DNA of 64,000 bases from Mycolicibacterium litorale (GCA_002007745.1 CP019882.1:2976001-3040000), one strand, 5' to 3'; positions 37,529 to 46,523 are shown, numbered from the stretch's first letter. Numbers and translations are program-made. The notes: generated by a model from the letters alone, not told the origin.

Positions 37529-38575
37529 ATGAACATTCGTAAAACCCTGGTGGCGGTCACCGTCGCGGCCGTCGCAACCATGACGGCCGCCTGCGGCGGA
37601 ACCGGGAGCTCCGGGTCCGGCGGCGGATCGACACTGACCGTCTACAGCGCCGACGGCCTGGGCAGCTGGTACAAGTCGGAGTTCGCCAAGTTCACCAAGG
37701 ACACCGGCATCAACGTCAACGTGGTCGAAGCGGGCTCCGGCGAGGTCGTATCACGGGTGGAGAAGGAACAGTCCAACCCGCAGGCCGACCTGCTGGTCAC
37801 CCTGCCGCCGTTCATCCAGAAAGCCGACAAGTCCGGCCTGCTGCAACCCAGCGGCGCCGACACCAGCGGCATCTCACCCGACCTGGTCGGCCCCGGCGGG
37901 AACTACCTGCCCATCGTCAACAACGCGCTGAGCTTCATCGCCAACCCCGGCGCCAACCCGCAACCCGAGACCTGGGACGACCTGCTCAAGCCCGAGTTCA
38001 AGGGCAAACTGCAGTACTCGACGCCGGGCCAGGCCGGTGACGGAACGGCGGTCCTGGTCCTGCTGCAGCACCTGATGGGCAAGCCGGCCGCACTGGAGTA
38101 CCTCGGCAAGCTGCAGGCCAACAACGTGGGCCCGTCGTCGTCGACCGGCAAGCTGCAGCCCAAGGTGAGCAACGGCGAACTGCTCGTCGCCAACGGCGAC
38201 GTACAGATGAACCTGGGGTCGATCAAGGACGACGGGTCGAAGTTCACCATCTTCTTCCCGGCGATGGCCGACCACAGCCGCACGACGGTGGCCCTGCCTT
38301 ATGTCGCCGGTGTCACCAAGGGGGCGCCGCACGCCGAGGACGCCAAGAAACTGCTCGCCTTCCTCATCTCCGATGATGTGCAAAAGACCGTCGCCACAGA
38401 CGCTTTGGGAATACCGGTCAAGGACGCCATCGCGAAGGCGTCCGGCGGATCGACGGACCAGAACACCCCGACGGGCTTGCTCGAGGGCGTGCAGATGTGG
38501 ACCCCGGACTGGAATGCGGTGCTCATCGATCTCGACGCCGACGTCGCCGCCTACCAGAAGGCCACCGGGAGCTGA
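37529..38575 (+). CDS. 2-aminoethylphosphonate ABC transporter binding lipoprotein
   Basis: A 348-aa Fe3+/AEP-type (SBP_bac_1-like) binding protein. The signal peptide ends with lipobox MTAACGG. The mature part starts STLTVYSADGLGSWYKSEFA, close to the PhnS/AEP-binding family. ATG 37529 has GAGAGG upstream; codons before it are GTG-CTG. It captures a phosphonate outside the membrane for the ATPase and two permeases encoded next. AEP as ligand is inferred from family resemblance and from the FAD oxidase and phosphonatase genes. Confidence 0.88.
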   Translation: MNIRKTLVAVTVAAVATMTAACGGTGSSGSGGGSTLTVYSADGLGSWYKSEFAKFTKDTGINVNVVEAGSGEVVSRVEKEQSNPQADLLVTLPPFIQKADKSGLLQPSGADTSGISPDLVGPGGNYLPIVNNALSFIANPGANPQPETWDDLLKPEFKGKLQYSTPGQAGDGTAVLVLLQHLMGKPAALEYLGKLQANNVGPSSSTGKLQPKVSNGELLVANGDVQMNLGSIKDDGSKFTIFFPAMADHSRTTVALPYVAGVTKGAPHAEDAKKLLAFLISDDVQKTVATDALGIPVKDAIAKASGGSTDQNTPTGLLEGVQMWTPDWNAVLIDLDADVAAYQKATGS

Positions 38576-38576
38576 C

Positions 38577-39745
38577 GTGACCGAAACCGGCGTCAGCTCC
38601 TCCCCACCACCGCGGCCGCGCAGCAGACGCCGAACCTGTCCGAGGCCACCCCCGCGATCACGTTCGATCGTGTCGGGGTGGCCTACGGGCGGGGCAGGAA
38701 AGTGACTAACGCACTCGTTGACTTCAACTTGAAAGTCGCTGCGGGAGAAACGGTTGCGTTATTGGGCCCGAGCGGATCGGGGAAGTCCACGGCGCTCAAT
38801 GCACTGGCCGGCTTCGTCCGGCCGACCTCCGGCAGCATCCGGATCGACGGGCGGGACGTCACCGACCTCCCGCCGGCCAAGCGCGGTATCGGGTGGTGCT
38901 GCAGTCTTACGCACTGTTTCCGCACATGCGAGTAGCCGAGAACGTGGCGTTCGGGCTCAAGGCGCATCGCGTCGCGCGCAGCCAGATTGCGCCGCGGGTC
39001 GCCGAGGCGCTGGACATGGTCGGCATGTCCGCCTTCGGGAACCGCTTGCCCCGTGAACTTTCCGGTGGGCAGCAGCAGCGCGTCGCGATCGCTCGCGCGC
39101 TGGCCATCCGGCCCAAGGTGCTCTTGCTCGACGAACCGCTCGCGGCATTGGATGCCCAGCTGCGCCAGTCCATGCTCGCTGAGCTGCAGCAGCTCAAGGA
39201 GGCGCTGCCCGAAACCGCGATGCTCTACGTCACGCACGACCAGGCCGAGGCGTTGGCACTGGCTCACCGCATCGTGGTGATGAACGACGCCCGGTTGATG
39301 GATGTCGATACCGCCGAAAACCTCTGGAAACGCCCACCCACCAGCTTTACCGCGGCGTTCCTCGGTGGCGCGAACCTGATCCCGTGCACCGTCGGCCGGG
39401 TCATCGGGACGTCGGCCCTGGTGAGCATCGCGCACAAGACCGTCAGCGCGGAGGCGCCCCAACCGACGGTGGGCAAGGTCGACTGGGCGCCCGGTTCGCC
39501 TGCGCTGCTGTGCATCCGCCCGCACGCGCTGCAGATCGTCGGTCTCGGTCATCCCGAAGCCCTGCGCGCCAACGTGAACGCTTCGGTGTGGCGGGGCGCC
39601 ACCACCCGGGTGGTGTTGTCGGTCAACGGGTTACCCGACCGGCTCATCGAGGTCGACACCCCGGCCAGGCCAATTATCCGGTCGGCACCGAGGTGGGTGT
39701 GCGGTTCCCGCAGCCGGCCGGGTGCTGGTCCAGGCTGGCCGATGA
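38577..39745 (+). pseudogene. AEP/iron-type ABC transporter ATPase with four frameshifts
   Basis: GTG 38577 starts MTETGVSSS, but the domain appears in pieces of different frames: ITFDRVGVAYGRGRKVTNAL with Walker A GPSGSGKS; then LQSYALFPHMRVAENVAFGL, LSGGQQQRVAIARAL and Walker B VLLLDEP; then the TOBE end NYPVGTEVGVRFPQPA; then VLVQAGR and TGA at 39743-39745. Breaks lie at C4 38602-38605, G3 38891-38893, G2 39663-39664 and G3 39720-39722. Adding one base at each gives a continuous 390-aa protein whose stop overlaps the permease start (ATGA). As written no ATPase can be made, so the importer would be dead. Confidence 0.8.
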
Positions 39746-40641
39746 CGGCTCTTCTGGACCGGCCCGCACCGGCCGAGGACGCACCGGCCCGCAGACCCAC
39801 CGTCCGTCTGCGCCCGGTGTGGTGGACGCTGCCGCCGGTGCTGATCGTGCTCGTCGTCGCGGTCTACCCGCTGCTGCGGGTGTGCCTGGAGTCGGCCACA
39901 CAGCGCGACGGCGGCCAGGGGCTGGGCACCTGGACGTCGGTCCTCGGCTCGACGGCCTTCCGCTCGGCACTGTGGCGGACGGTGGCCATCGCGGTGACCT
40001 CGACCGCCGGCTGCCTGGTGCTGGGGACCTTCCTGGCAATCGTGTTGGCCTTCGTGCCCTTTCCCGGTTCCGCGCTGGTCGGCCGGCTCATCGACACCAT
40101 CCTGGCGTTGCCGTCCTTCCTGATCACGCTGGCGTTCACCTTCCTCTACGGCAGCGCAGGGGCGGTGAACGCCCTGATCGCCACGTTCACCGGCGCTGGG
40201 TCGCCGGCACTGACCTTCCTCTACACCCCGGCCGGTGTGATCGCCGCCGAGATCACCTTCTTCACACCCTTTGTGATCCGCCCGCTACTGGCCGCGTTCG
40301 CGGTGTTGCCGCGCCAACAACTCGATGTGGCCGCCAGCCTCGGCGCGTCACCGGTCCGGGTGCTGCGTTCGGTGGTCATGCCGGAGGCCTGGCCCGCGCT
40401 GATGGCCGGTGGCAGCCTGGTGCTGTTGTTGACGCTCAACGAATTCGGCATCGTGCTGTTCACCGGCGCCAAAGGCGTCATCACGCTGCCGGTGCTGATC
40501 TACACGCGCGGCATCGTCACCTTCGACCTGCCCGGCGCGGCCGTGATCGCGACCGTGCAGATCGTGCTGTCACTGACGCTGTACATCGCCTACCGGATGG
40601 TCTTCGCCAGAATGACTGCCCGGGGAAGCCGAGAGGACTGA
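39742..40641 (+). CDS. AEP ABC transporter permease 1 (PhnU-like)
   Basis: A 299-aa permease with six hydrophobic segments; the EAA-type loop is LDVAASLGASPVRVLRSVVM. Start ATG 39742 (MTALLDRPAPAEDAPARRPT) overlaps the presumed ATPase stop by 4 bp. The frame is open upstream into the ATPase region only because of the frameshifts there, so the apparent 582-aa ATPase-permease fusion is artificial. Confidence 0.87.
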   Translation: MTALLDRPAPAEDAPARRPTVRLRPVWWTLPPVLIVLVVAVYPLLRVCLESATQRDGGQGLGTWTSVLGSTAFRSALWRTVAIAVTSTAGCLVLGTFLAIVLAFVPFPGSALVGRLIDTILALPSFLITLAFTFLYGSAGAVNALIATFTGAGSPALTFLYTPAGVIAAEITFFTPFVIRPLLAAFAVLPRQQLDVAASLGASPVRVLRSVVMPEAWPALMAGGSLVLLLTLNEFGIVLFTGAKGVITLPVLIYTRGIVTFDLPGAAVIATVQIVLSLTLYIAYRMVFARMTARGSRED

Positions 40642-40645
40642 ACCG

Positions 40646-41443
40646 ATGTTGTTGTGGAGCAGGCGAAGTCGGGCACTGGTCATCGCCGGGTTCGCATTGG
40701 TGGTGACGATCGTGTTCGTCGCTCCGCTGGCCACCGTGGTGCTGGCCGGACTGGCCGGATCGTGGAACGGACCGCTGCCGTCCGGGCTGGGCTTCGCCCG
40801 GTTCGGCCAGGCGTTGTCCGGGGAGAACCTCGCCAGCCTCTCGGTGAGTCTGCAGACAGCCGTGATCGCCGGTGCGCTGGCCCTACTGTTGGGCACCTGG
40901 GCCGCCATCGCATCCCGGGACGCGCCGGGGTGGCTGCGGCGGGTGACCGACGCGGTCTTCCATCTGCCGATCGCCGTACCGTCGGTGGCCATCGGGCTGG
41001 GGTTGCTGATCGCCTTCAACGCCCGGCCCCTGCTGTTGGGCGGAACCCGGTGGATCGTGATCGTGGCGCATTTCGTGCTGGTGCTGGCCTTCGCGTTCAG
41101 CGCGGTGTCGGCCGCTCTGGACCGGCTGAATCCGGCATTCGGCCAGGCCGCCGAATCGTTGGGCGCCACGCCGGCGCGGGTGCTGTTCCAGGTGACGCTG
41201 CCACTGCTGCTCCCCGCACTCGGTGCCGCGGCGGGCCTGGCGGTCGCGTTGTCGATGGGTGAACTGGGCGCCACCGTGATGGTGTATCCGGCGACCTGGA
41301 AGACGCTGCCCGTCACCATCTTCGGGCTGACCGACCGCGGCCAGGCGTTCCAGGCCGCGGCCGGCACGACGGTGTTGTTGTCGGTCACCCTGGTGGTGCT
41401 CGTCGTTCTCGGGCGCATCCGCGGGCGGGCCGCGCTGCGCTGA
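40646..41443 (+). CDS. AEP ABC transporter permease 2 (PhnV-like)
   Basis: A 265-aa permease with six spans (first: ALVIAGFALVVTIVFVAPLA) and EAA loop FGQAAESLGATPARVLFQVT. It starts 4 bp after permease 1 with AGAGGA upstream, and closes the phosphonate operon. It pairs with permease 1 to form the membrane channel. Confidence 0.9.
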   Translation: MLLWSRRSRALVIAGFALVVTIVFVAPLATVVLAGLAGSWNGPLPSGLGFARFGQALSGENLASLSVSLQTAVIAGALALLLGTWAAIASRDAPGWLRRVTDAVFHLPIAVPSVAIGLGLLIAFNARPLLLGGTRWIVIVAHFVLVLAFAFSAVSAALDRLNPAFGQAAESLGATPARVLFQVTLPLLLPALGAAAGLAVALSMGELGATVMVYPATWKTLPVTIFGLTDRGQAFQAAAGTTVLLSVTLVVLVVLGRIRGRAALR

Positions 41444-41523
41444 GCACCAGCACGGTCGCGGGCATGTCCTAGTCTGTGTCGTCGGCGGTGTTCTGGTCGC
41501 CGGCATCGAGGAAGGATTCCGAC

Positions 41524-42213
41524 ATGCGGGTGCCGACAGTGGCCGCACTGATGTCCGCGGCCGTCTTCGCCGGCTCCCCCGGGGTAGCCGCGGCGGCCCC
41601 GAGGGACTACTGCGCCGAGCTCAAGGGCGTCGACACCGGCCAGGGGTGTCAGATCCAACTCGCCGACTCGACCTACCAGGTCAGCATCAGCTTTCCCACC
41701 GGCTACCCCGACCTCACGCCGGTCGCGGATTACATCGGTCAGACCCGCGACGGGTTCCTGAACGTGGCCGAGAGTTCGACGCCGCGCGATATGCCCTACG
41801 AACTGGACATCACCGCAACCTCCTACCAGTCCGCCGTCTCGTCGCGCGGGACCCAGTCGCTGGTCCTGCAGACCTACGAAAACGTCGGTGGCGCCCATCC
41901 GGAGACCCTGTACAAGGCGTTCAACTGGGACCAGACCGCCGGCAAGGCCATCACCTACGACGCGCTGTGGCAGCCGGGTACCGACCCCCTGAAGGTGGTC
42001 TTCCCGATTGTGCTGTCCGCGCTGCAGAAGCAGACCGGCCAGGATGTGGCGATCGATCCGACAGCCGGCCTCGATCCGGCCAATTATCAGGATTTCGCCC
42101 TGACGAACGACGCCGTGATCTTCTTCTTCAGTCAAGGTGAGCTGCTGCCCGAGGCGGCCGGCGCCACCCAGGTCGTGGTGCCCCGCTCGGCGATCGAGGC
42201 ACTGCTGGCCTAG
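41524..42213 (+). CDS. MPT64-like secreted protein (DUF3298 type)
   Basis: A 229-aa protein with signal peptide MRVPTVAALMSAAVFAGSPG cut near AAAAP. The mature domain, with YCAELKGVDTGQGCQIQLAD, YELDITATSYQSAVSSRGTQ and TYENVGGAHPETLYKAFNWD, follows the MPT64/RsiV-like (DUF3298) pattern; MPT64 is a secreted antigen with reported esterase activity. ATG 41524 has AGGAAGG upstream. Its stop TAG shares the palindrome CTAG (42210-42213) with the stop of the convergent methyltransferase gene. Confidence 0.88.
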   Translation: MRVPTVAALMSAAVFAGSPGVAAAAPRDYCAELKGVDTGQGCQIQLADSTYQVSISFPTGYPDLTPVADYIGQTRDGFLNVAESSTPRDMPYELDITATSYQSAVSSRGTQSLVLQTYENVGGAHPETLYKAFNWDQTAGKAITYDALWQPGTDPLKVVFPIVLSALQKQTGQDVAIDPTAGLDPANYQDFALTNDAVIFFFSQGELLPEAAGATQVVVPRSAIEALLA

Positions 42214-43070
42214 CCGGCGTCGGGAACCATGCAGGCCACCGCGCTCCACGGGCGGTTGCCCGGCCGGCGTGGATCCGGCTGCGGGAGGCGGGCCATCAAC
42301 CGCATCAGCGGGGACAACCGGTCGAAGCGGTAGGCCGCGGCCAGCACCGACTCCACCGCAACCGTGGCCCACCCGAGTTTCTCGAAGAAGGCCAGCCCGT
42401 CGGCCGGGCAGAACTTGAACGGCGCGTTCTGCAGCAGCCCGGCGGCCTTGGTGTTCATCGTCGTGCGCAACCCGGGTGATGCGAAATCGAAAGTCCACCA
42501 GGCGATCCCACTGCGATGAAGGGCACCTGACAGGCTTGCGACGTCGGTGTCCTCCAGGTACATCAGCAGACCTTCGGTCAGCACGAAAGCCCTGTTCGCA
42601 CCATCTAGCGCCGCGGCGAGAAACGCGTCCCGGGCGAGGGCGTCGGACAGGTCGACGGCATGCCTGGACAACCGGCAGCGTGGTGTCTGGTCGGCGAGGG
42701 CGCGGTCCTTCTCGGCGACCAGTCCCGGCAGGTCGGCCTCCACCCAGATCAACTCCGACGGCAGGTCCAGGCGGTAGGGCCGGGTGTCGAGACCGGCCGC
42801 AAGGTTCAGCACTCGATCACACCCGTCGGCGATCGCCCGTCCGATCAGGTCGTCGATGACCCTGGTGCGGGCCACCAGCCACCAGCCGTCGCGCACGCGG
42901 CGCGGTGCGGCGGCGACGATCGCGCGGCCGCGGTCACCGGCCAATCGCTCGGCCAGCGGATCATGGAACAAGGCGTCGCCGCGGGCCGACTCCGTGGCCC
43001 GATAGGTCGCCACCCAGCGAGCGGTGTCAGAGACATTCGAGACCAGCGAGTCCATGACCAAGTGTGACAT
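42210..43070 (-). CDS. class I SAM-dependent methyltransferase (TIGR00027-type)
   Basis: A 286-aa protein of the mycobacterial S-adenosylmethionine-dependent methyltransferase family related to leucine carboxyl methyltransferases. Motifs: SNVSDTARWVATYRATESAR near the start, VLNLAAGLDTRPYRLDLPSE (SAM binding, about 89-108), VEADLPGLVAEKDRAL and VLTEGLLMYLEDTDV. Start ATG 43070, with ATG 43055 possible. Acceptor unknown. A much longer open frame upstream carries only shadow of genes on the other strand. Confidence 0.9.
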   Translation of the reverse strand: MSHLVMDSLVSNVSDTARWVATYRATESARGDALFHDPLAERLAGDRGRAIVAAAPRRVRDGWWLVARTRVIDDLIGRAIADGCDRVLNLAAGLDTRPYRLDLPSELIWVEADLPGLVAEKDRALADQTPRCRLSRHAVDLSDALARDAFLAAALDGANRAFVLTEGLLMYLEDTDVASLSGALHRSGIAWWTFDFASPGLRTTMNTKAAGLLQNAPFKFCPADGLAFFEKLGWATVAVESVLAAAYRFDRLSPLMRLMARLPQPDPRRPGNRPWSAVACMVPDAG

Positions 43071-43077
43071 CGCAGGC

Positions 43078-43272
43078 TCAGAAAACCGGCAGATGGCCGG
43101 CGGCCACCAGCGGCAGCCGGGCTGCGCTGTCACTGCGTCGCCGGTCGGACGTCGCGCCCGACGTCCCCATCCACACCATCCCGTAGTACGCATCCACCGG
43201 CGCCAGCGGCGTCGCGCCGCCCAGGCTCGCGGCACGCTCCAGCATCCGGGTGAACCAGCCCTTCGCCGCCAT
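43078..43272 (-). CDS. small hypothetical protein upstream of methyltransferase
   Basis: A 64-aa ORF, MAAKGWFTRMLERAASLGGA, with AAGGAG about 8 bp upstream of ATG 43272 and a stop 7 bp before the methyltransferase start. No domain recognised. The good ribosome site and spacing suggest a real gene in a two-gene operon. Confidence 0.55.
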   Translation of the reverse strand: MAAKGWFTRMLERAASLGGATPLAPVDAYYGMVWMGTSGATSDRRRSDSAARLPLVAAGHLPVF

Positions 43273-43433
43273 GATGCTCTCCTTGCTCGGTGGGGAATCT
43301 CGTCGTCATCGACTCTTCTCGGCGCAGGCGCTGGGCGGTATCGGGTGGTTGGGGATGCCGAGGACGAATCGGGGTGTCCCCCGATCAGCGGATGCTGTTG
43401 TCTGGCGGCCCCGGCGTTGCGATGCTGTGTGCC

Positions 43434-44594
43434 ATGCCCCGCCTGCCCCGCCGGATCGCCTCGGATCTGAACGCGCGGCTGCGCAGCCCCGAGACCGCCG
43501 CCGTGGTCGCGGGCCTGGAGAGCCGACTCACCGAGCGTCGGCGCGACCAGAAGCTGCAATCCGGGGACTTTCGCGGTGTGCAGGTGCTGGTCTACCGGGG
43601 GTTCGTCGCCGGCGACGTGGCCAAGGTGCGGGTCCGGGTCGCTGAAGCGCCGGAACTGCCCGGCGGCAGCCGCATCCCGTACTGGGAGGTGGCACAGAGC
43701 AATGTGCGCCGGCACGCCGCCCTGCCCATCATGGGCACCGAGGTCGAGTTGAGCATCGGCGGGCACCGGTCCACCGAGGTCTCCGACGGCCACGGGTTCG
43801 CCACGTTCGCCCTGCCGGTGCCGAAGCTCCGGGCCGGATGGCATCGGGTCGAGGCGGTGGCCGCCGGGATCGACAACGGCCAGCCCGTGGCCGCAGCCGG
43901 ATGGGTGGTCAAGCCCGCACTGACGGCACCGTTCCTGGTGATCTCCGATATCGACGACACCATCCTGCTCACCGGCCTCACCGAAGGTCTGACCATGGTG
44001 GCCCGGACTCTGCTGCGCGACGCCGATCAGCGCAGCGCCATTCCCGGCATGTCCGCGCTCTATCGCGGCCTGTCCCGCGGGGTGCCTACCGGCGGGGGCC
44101 GCCGCCGGCCGGCGCCCGGGTTCTTCTACGTGTCGACCGGGAGTTGGTCGTTCTATCCGATGCTGGAGCGGTTCGTCGAGGTGCGGGGTTTCCCGCAGGG
44201 CCCGATGTTCCTCACCGATTGGGGTCCCACCGAGCGTTACCTGCGCCGCAGCGGCGCCGAGCACAAGCGGGCGGCGGTGCGCCGGCTGTTCGAGGCGTAT
44301 CCCGGGATGCGGTTCGTGCTGATCGGCGACAGCGGTCAGCGCGACCCGGTGATCTACGAAGAGATGGCCCGCGAGTTCCCGGGCCGGGTCATGCTCATCC
44401 TGATCCGGCAGGTCGGCGCCGACGACGAGGAGCGCAACAGCCGGTTGCGCGGCCACGCCGAAGTGCTTCGCGCGGAGGGCATTCCGTTGCACCTGATATC
44501 CGACGCGGTGCAGGGCGCCCAGCTGGCGCACCGGTTCGGCCTCTGTGACTCGGACACGCAGGTGGAGGTCGCCGCCGAGGCGGACAGCAGATGA
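43434..44594 (+). CDS. App1-like phosphatase-domain protein (DUF2183)
   Basis: A 386-aa protein. An N-terminal beta domain (about 45-160) is followed by a HAD-like phosphatase domain with D172-I-D174-D-T (FLVISDIDDTILLTG), FFYVSTGSWSFYPMLERFVE and the C-terminal FVLIGDSGQRDPVIYEEMAR. This is the layout of yeast App1-type phosphatidate phosphatases, so it may dephosphorylate a phospholipid or other phosphate ester. Start ATG 43434; earlier in-frame codons lack a ribosome site. Followed 19 bp later by a DUF218 gene. Confidence 0.88.
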   Translation: MPRLPRRIASDLNARLRSPETAAVVAGLESRLTERRRDQKLQSGDFRGVQVLVYRGFVAGDVAKVRVRVAEAPELPGGSRIPYWEVAQSNVRRHAALPIMGTEVELSIGGHRSTEVSDGHGFATFALPVPKLRAGWHRVEAVAAGIDNGQPVAAAGWVVKPALTAPFLVISDIDDTILLTGLTEGLTMVARTLLRDADQRSAIPGMSALYRGLSRGVPTGGGRRRPAPGFFYVSTGSWSFYPMLERFVEVRGFPQGPMFLTDWGPTERYLRRSGAEHKRAAVRRLFEAYPGMRFVLIGDSGQRDPVIYEEMAREFPGRVMLILIRQVGADDEERNSRLRGHAEVLRAEGIPLHLISDAVQGAQLAHRFGLCDSDTQVEVAAEADSR

Positions 44595-44613
44595 GCCCGG
44601 TACAAGTGGAGAA

Positions 44614-45201
44614 ATGGGCGATGACCTCAAGAACGTCCGACTCGCGATCACGCTGACCGCGCTGTCCGCGCTGTTGGGGTGGGCGGAGTGGAAGACCTGG
44701 CGCACCTCGCGGGAGATCTATCCCGGCGCCCGGCGTGCCGGGACGGTCGGCGCGCCCGACACCGTGCTGGTGCTGGGCTGTCCGTGGCCGATGTTGCACC
44801 GATGGCGGGTTCGCATCGCGATCCGGTCCGCTGAACCCGCCACCACCCGGTTCCTGTTCTCGGGCGGCGCGGTACGCACCATGCGCAGCGAGGCACAGCT
44901 CATGGCCGACTACGCGGTGCACACGCTGGGGGTGCCGATCGACAACGTGGTGATCGAAGACCAGTCGCGATCGACGGTGGAAAACGTGCGGAACTCCCTC
45001 CCCATGCTGGCCGGCTCCGCCACGATCGCGATTGCGTCGAATACGTTCCACGCCCATCGCGCCCGCCGGATCCTGCGCGACCAATCACCGGAGCTGGCCG
45101 CCCGCCTGACCCGCTCGCGCGACTACCTGCCGTTCGAATGGGGCATCGCACACCCGGTGCTGCTCGGCCTGGAGGTATACCGAAGCTGGGTGCGCCGCTG
45201 A
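44614..45201 (+). CDS. YdcF-family (DUF218) protein
   Basis: A 195-aa protein with an N-terminal hydrophobic stretch (VRLAITLTALSALLGWAEWK) and a DUF218 domain: DTVLVLGCPW, RFLFSGGAVRTMRSEAQLMA, VVIEDQSRSTVENVRNSLPM and IASNTFHAHRARRIL. E. coli YdcF and SanA belong to this family, linked to envelope functions; the enzymatic role is not settled. ATG 44614 has GTGGAG upstream. Probably cotranscribed with the phosphatase gene. Confidence 0.85.
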   Translation: MGDDLKNVRLAITLTALSALLGWAEWKTWRTSREIYPGARRAGTVGAPDTVLVLGCPWPMLHRWRVRIAIRSAEPATTRFLFSGGAVRTMRSEAQLMADYAVHTLGVPIDNVVIEDQSRSTVENVRNSLPMLAGSATIAIASNTFHAHRARRILRDQSPELAARLTRSRDYLPFEWGIAHPVLLGLEVYRSWVRR

Positions 45202-45358
45202 GATCATTCCCGACACCGGTATTTGCTGTCGCGAGCGTCGCTACGGCTGCAGGCGGGACTGTGGATGTGGTCCGGCGCGCACGTCGCCTGCCTGGCCTCC
45301 GGCGCGCCCCGCGGCACCCTGCCCGCGATCGACCTCGCGTGACGTCAGTGCGCCGCAG

Positions 45359-45631
45359 CTAATTGTTTCCGGGAATCGCGGTCGGGGCGGGCGGCGCCTT
45401 GACCGTCGGACTGAAGGAGTTCGAGCCACCGTCGGACCCACTCTTCTCGGTGGGCGCCGGCGCGGGGACGCTGGCACTGGTCGTCACGGGCGTGCTCGAA
45501 CTCGGCGCCGGCGTGCTGGTCGAGGGCGATTCCTTGTCTTCGTGGCCACACGCGGTCAGCGCCCCCGCGCCGCCGATGACAACCGCAGCGGTCAGCAGCA
45601 CGATCTGGCGCCGCACTCGTTCTGATTTCAT
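45359..45631 (-). CDS. small lipoprotein, unknown
   Basis: A 90-aa protein. The signal peptide MKSERVRRQIVLLTAAVVIG ends in lipobox GALTACGH, so it should be lipid-anchored at the membrane. The remaining 60 residues are a Ser/Thr/Pro-rich low-complexity chain with no domain. Between it and the DUF218 gene lie 157 bp with nothing recognised. Confidence 0.75.
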   Translation of the reverse strand: MKSERVRRQIVLLTAAVVIGGAGALTACGHEDKESPSTSTPAPSSSTPVTTSASVPAPAPTEKSGSDGGSNSFSPTVKAPPAPTAIPGNN

Positions 45632-45741
45632 GCCGCATCCTTAGCAAACTCGTCTCGCCCGATCGCCGAGACCCCAACATAACCCAGGCCGCAGGGGTTT
45701 TCGCGTCGAGTCGCGCTGAGGTGGTTCAGGGCGGCTTGGGT

Positions 45742-46515
45742 TCAGGGCAGCTTGGTGGCGATCTCGGCCGCCGCCGCCATCACCTGGTTACCGGCATGTT
45801 CGAGGCTTTCCGGGGTTAGCCGGTGAGTCAGGAAGCTGACGCTCAGCGCGTAGTGCGACGGTTTGCCCGATGTGGTCGGGATCGCGGCGGCCACACACGT
45901 CAACTCGTCCTCGGCCTCTTCCCGGTCGATCGCGAAGCCGCGCGCGCGGATGTCCTTGATCTCGGCGGCCATCTGCTTCATCGAGGTGATGGTGTGGTCG
46001 GTGAGCGGCGCCAGTCCGACCGTCGAGATCAGCTCACGCCACTCGCTGTCGGGCATGGACGCCAGCAGCGCCTTACCCAGCGCCGAGGCGTGCCAGGGGT
46101 CGACCTGGCCGATCTGGGTGACCTTCTTCAGCGCCCGGCGTCCTTCGACCGCTTCGATGATCACCACGGAACGGTCCTTGCGGACGGCGAAGTTCACCGT
46201 CTCGTTGAACTCGGCCAGCAACCGTTCCATGGTGGGCAGGATGGCCTCGGCGGGCACCTGTCCGGAGTACGCGCGTCGGCCCAGCCGGAAGATCTGCCAA
46301 CCGAGCCGGTACTGGGTCGCGTCGAAACGTTCGATGTAACCCAGCGACGTCAACGTGTTCAGATAGCGCAGCACTGTGGCTTCGTTAAGCCCTGTGCCCT
46401 TTGCGATTTCGGTGAGATTGGCGGATTCCGCCTCGGCCACTGCCTCGAGAATCCTGACCGTGCGCTCCACGCCGATCAGATTCGAGCCCTTCTCCGGAAC
46501 CGCCTGAGTTTTCAC
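45742..46515 (-). CDS. IclR-family transcriptional regulator
   Basis: A 257-aa regulator: winged HTH (VRILEAVAEAESANLTEIAK; GTGLNEATVLRYLNTLTSLG) and IclR effector domain (FNETVNFAVRKDRSVVIIEA; QVDPWHASALGKALLASMPD; ARGFAIDREEAEDELTCVAA). The GTG start at 46515 lies inside a perfect 13-bp palindrome, with an identical copy ahead of the divergent catabolic operon, so it likely controls both itself and that operon. The effector is unknown. Confidence 0.93.
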   Translation of the reverse strand: MKTQAVPEKGSNLIGVERTVRILEAVAEAESANLTEIAKGTGLNEATVLRYLNTLTSLGYIERFDATQYRLGWQIFRLGRRAYSGQVPAEAILPTMERLLAEFNETVNFAVRKDRSVVIIEAVEGRRALKKVTQIGQVDPWHASALGKALLASMPDSEWRELISTVGLAPLTDHTITSMKQMAAEIKDIRARGFAIDREEAEDELTCVAAAIPTTSGKPSHYALSVSFLTHRLTPESLEHAGNQVMAAAAEIATKLP

Positions 46516-46523
46516 TCAGTGAA
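46511..46523. promoter_or_regulatory. IclR operator copy 1, over the regulator's start codon
   Basis: TTCACTCAGTGAA is a perfect 6-1-6 palindrome overlapping the IclR GTG start (46515-46513). Binding here would give negative autoregulation. An identical copy is at 46629-46641. Confidence 0.75.

Noticed and set aside
38893..40641. ATPase-permease fusion protein of 582 codons
   Set aside because: Arises because frameshifts put the ATPase middle part in the permease frame; the ATGA overlap at 39742-39745 shows two genes.
40570..42498. 642-codon minus-strand frame opposite the second AEP permease and MPT64-like gene
   Set aside because: Shadow composition, no domain; both plus-strand genes are well supported.
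43071..44705. N-terminal extension of the methyltransferase frame to 831 codons
   Set aside because: The extension is antisense to the App1-like gene; the family N-terminus starts at 43070.
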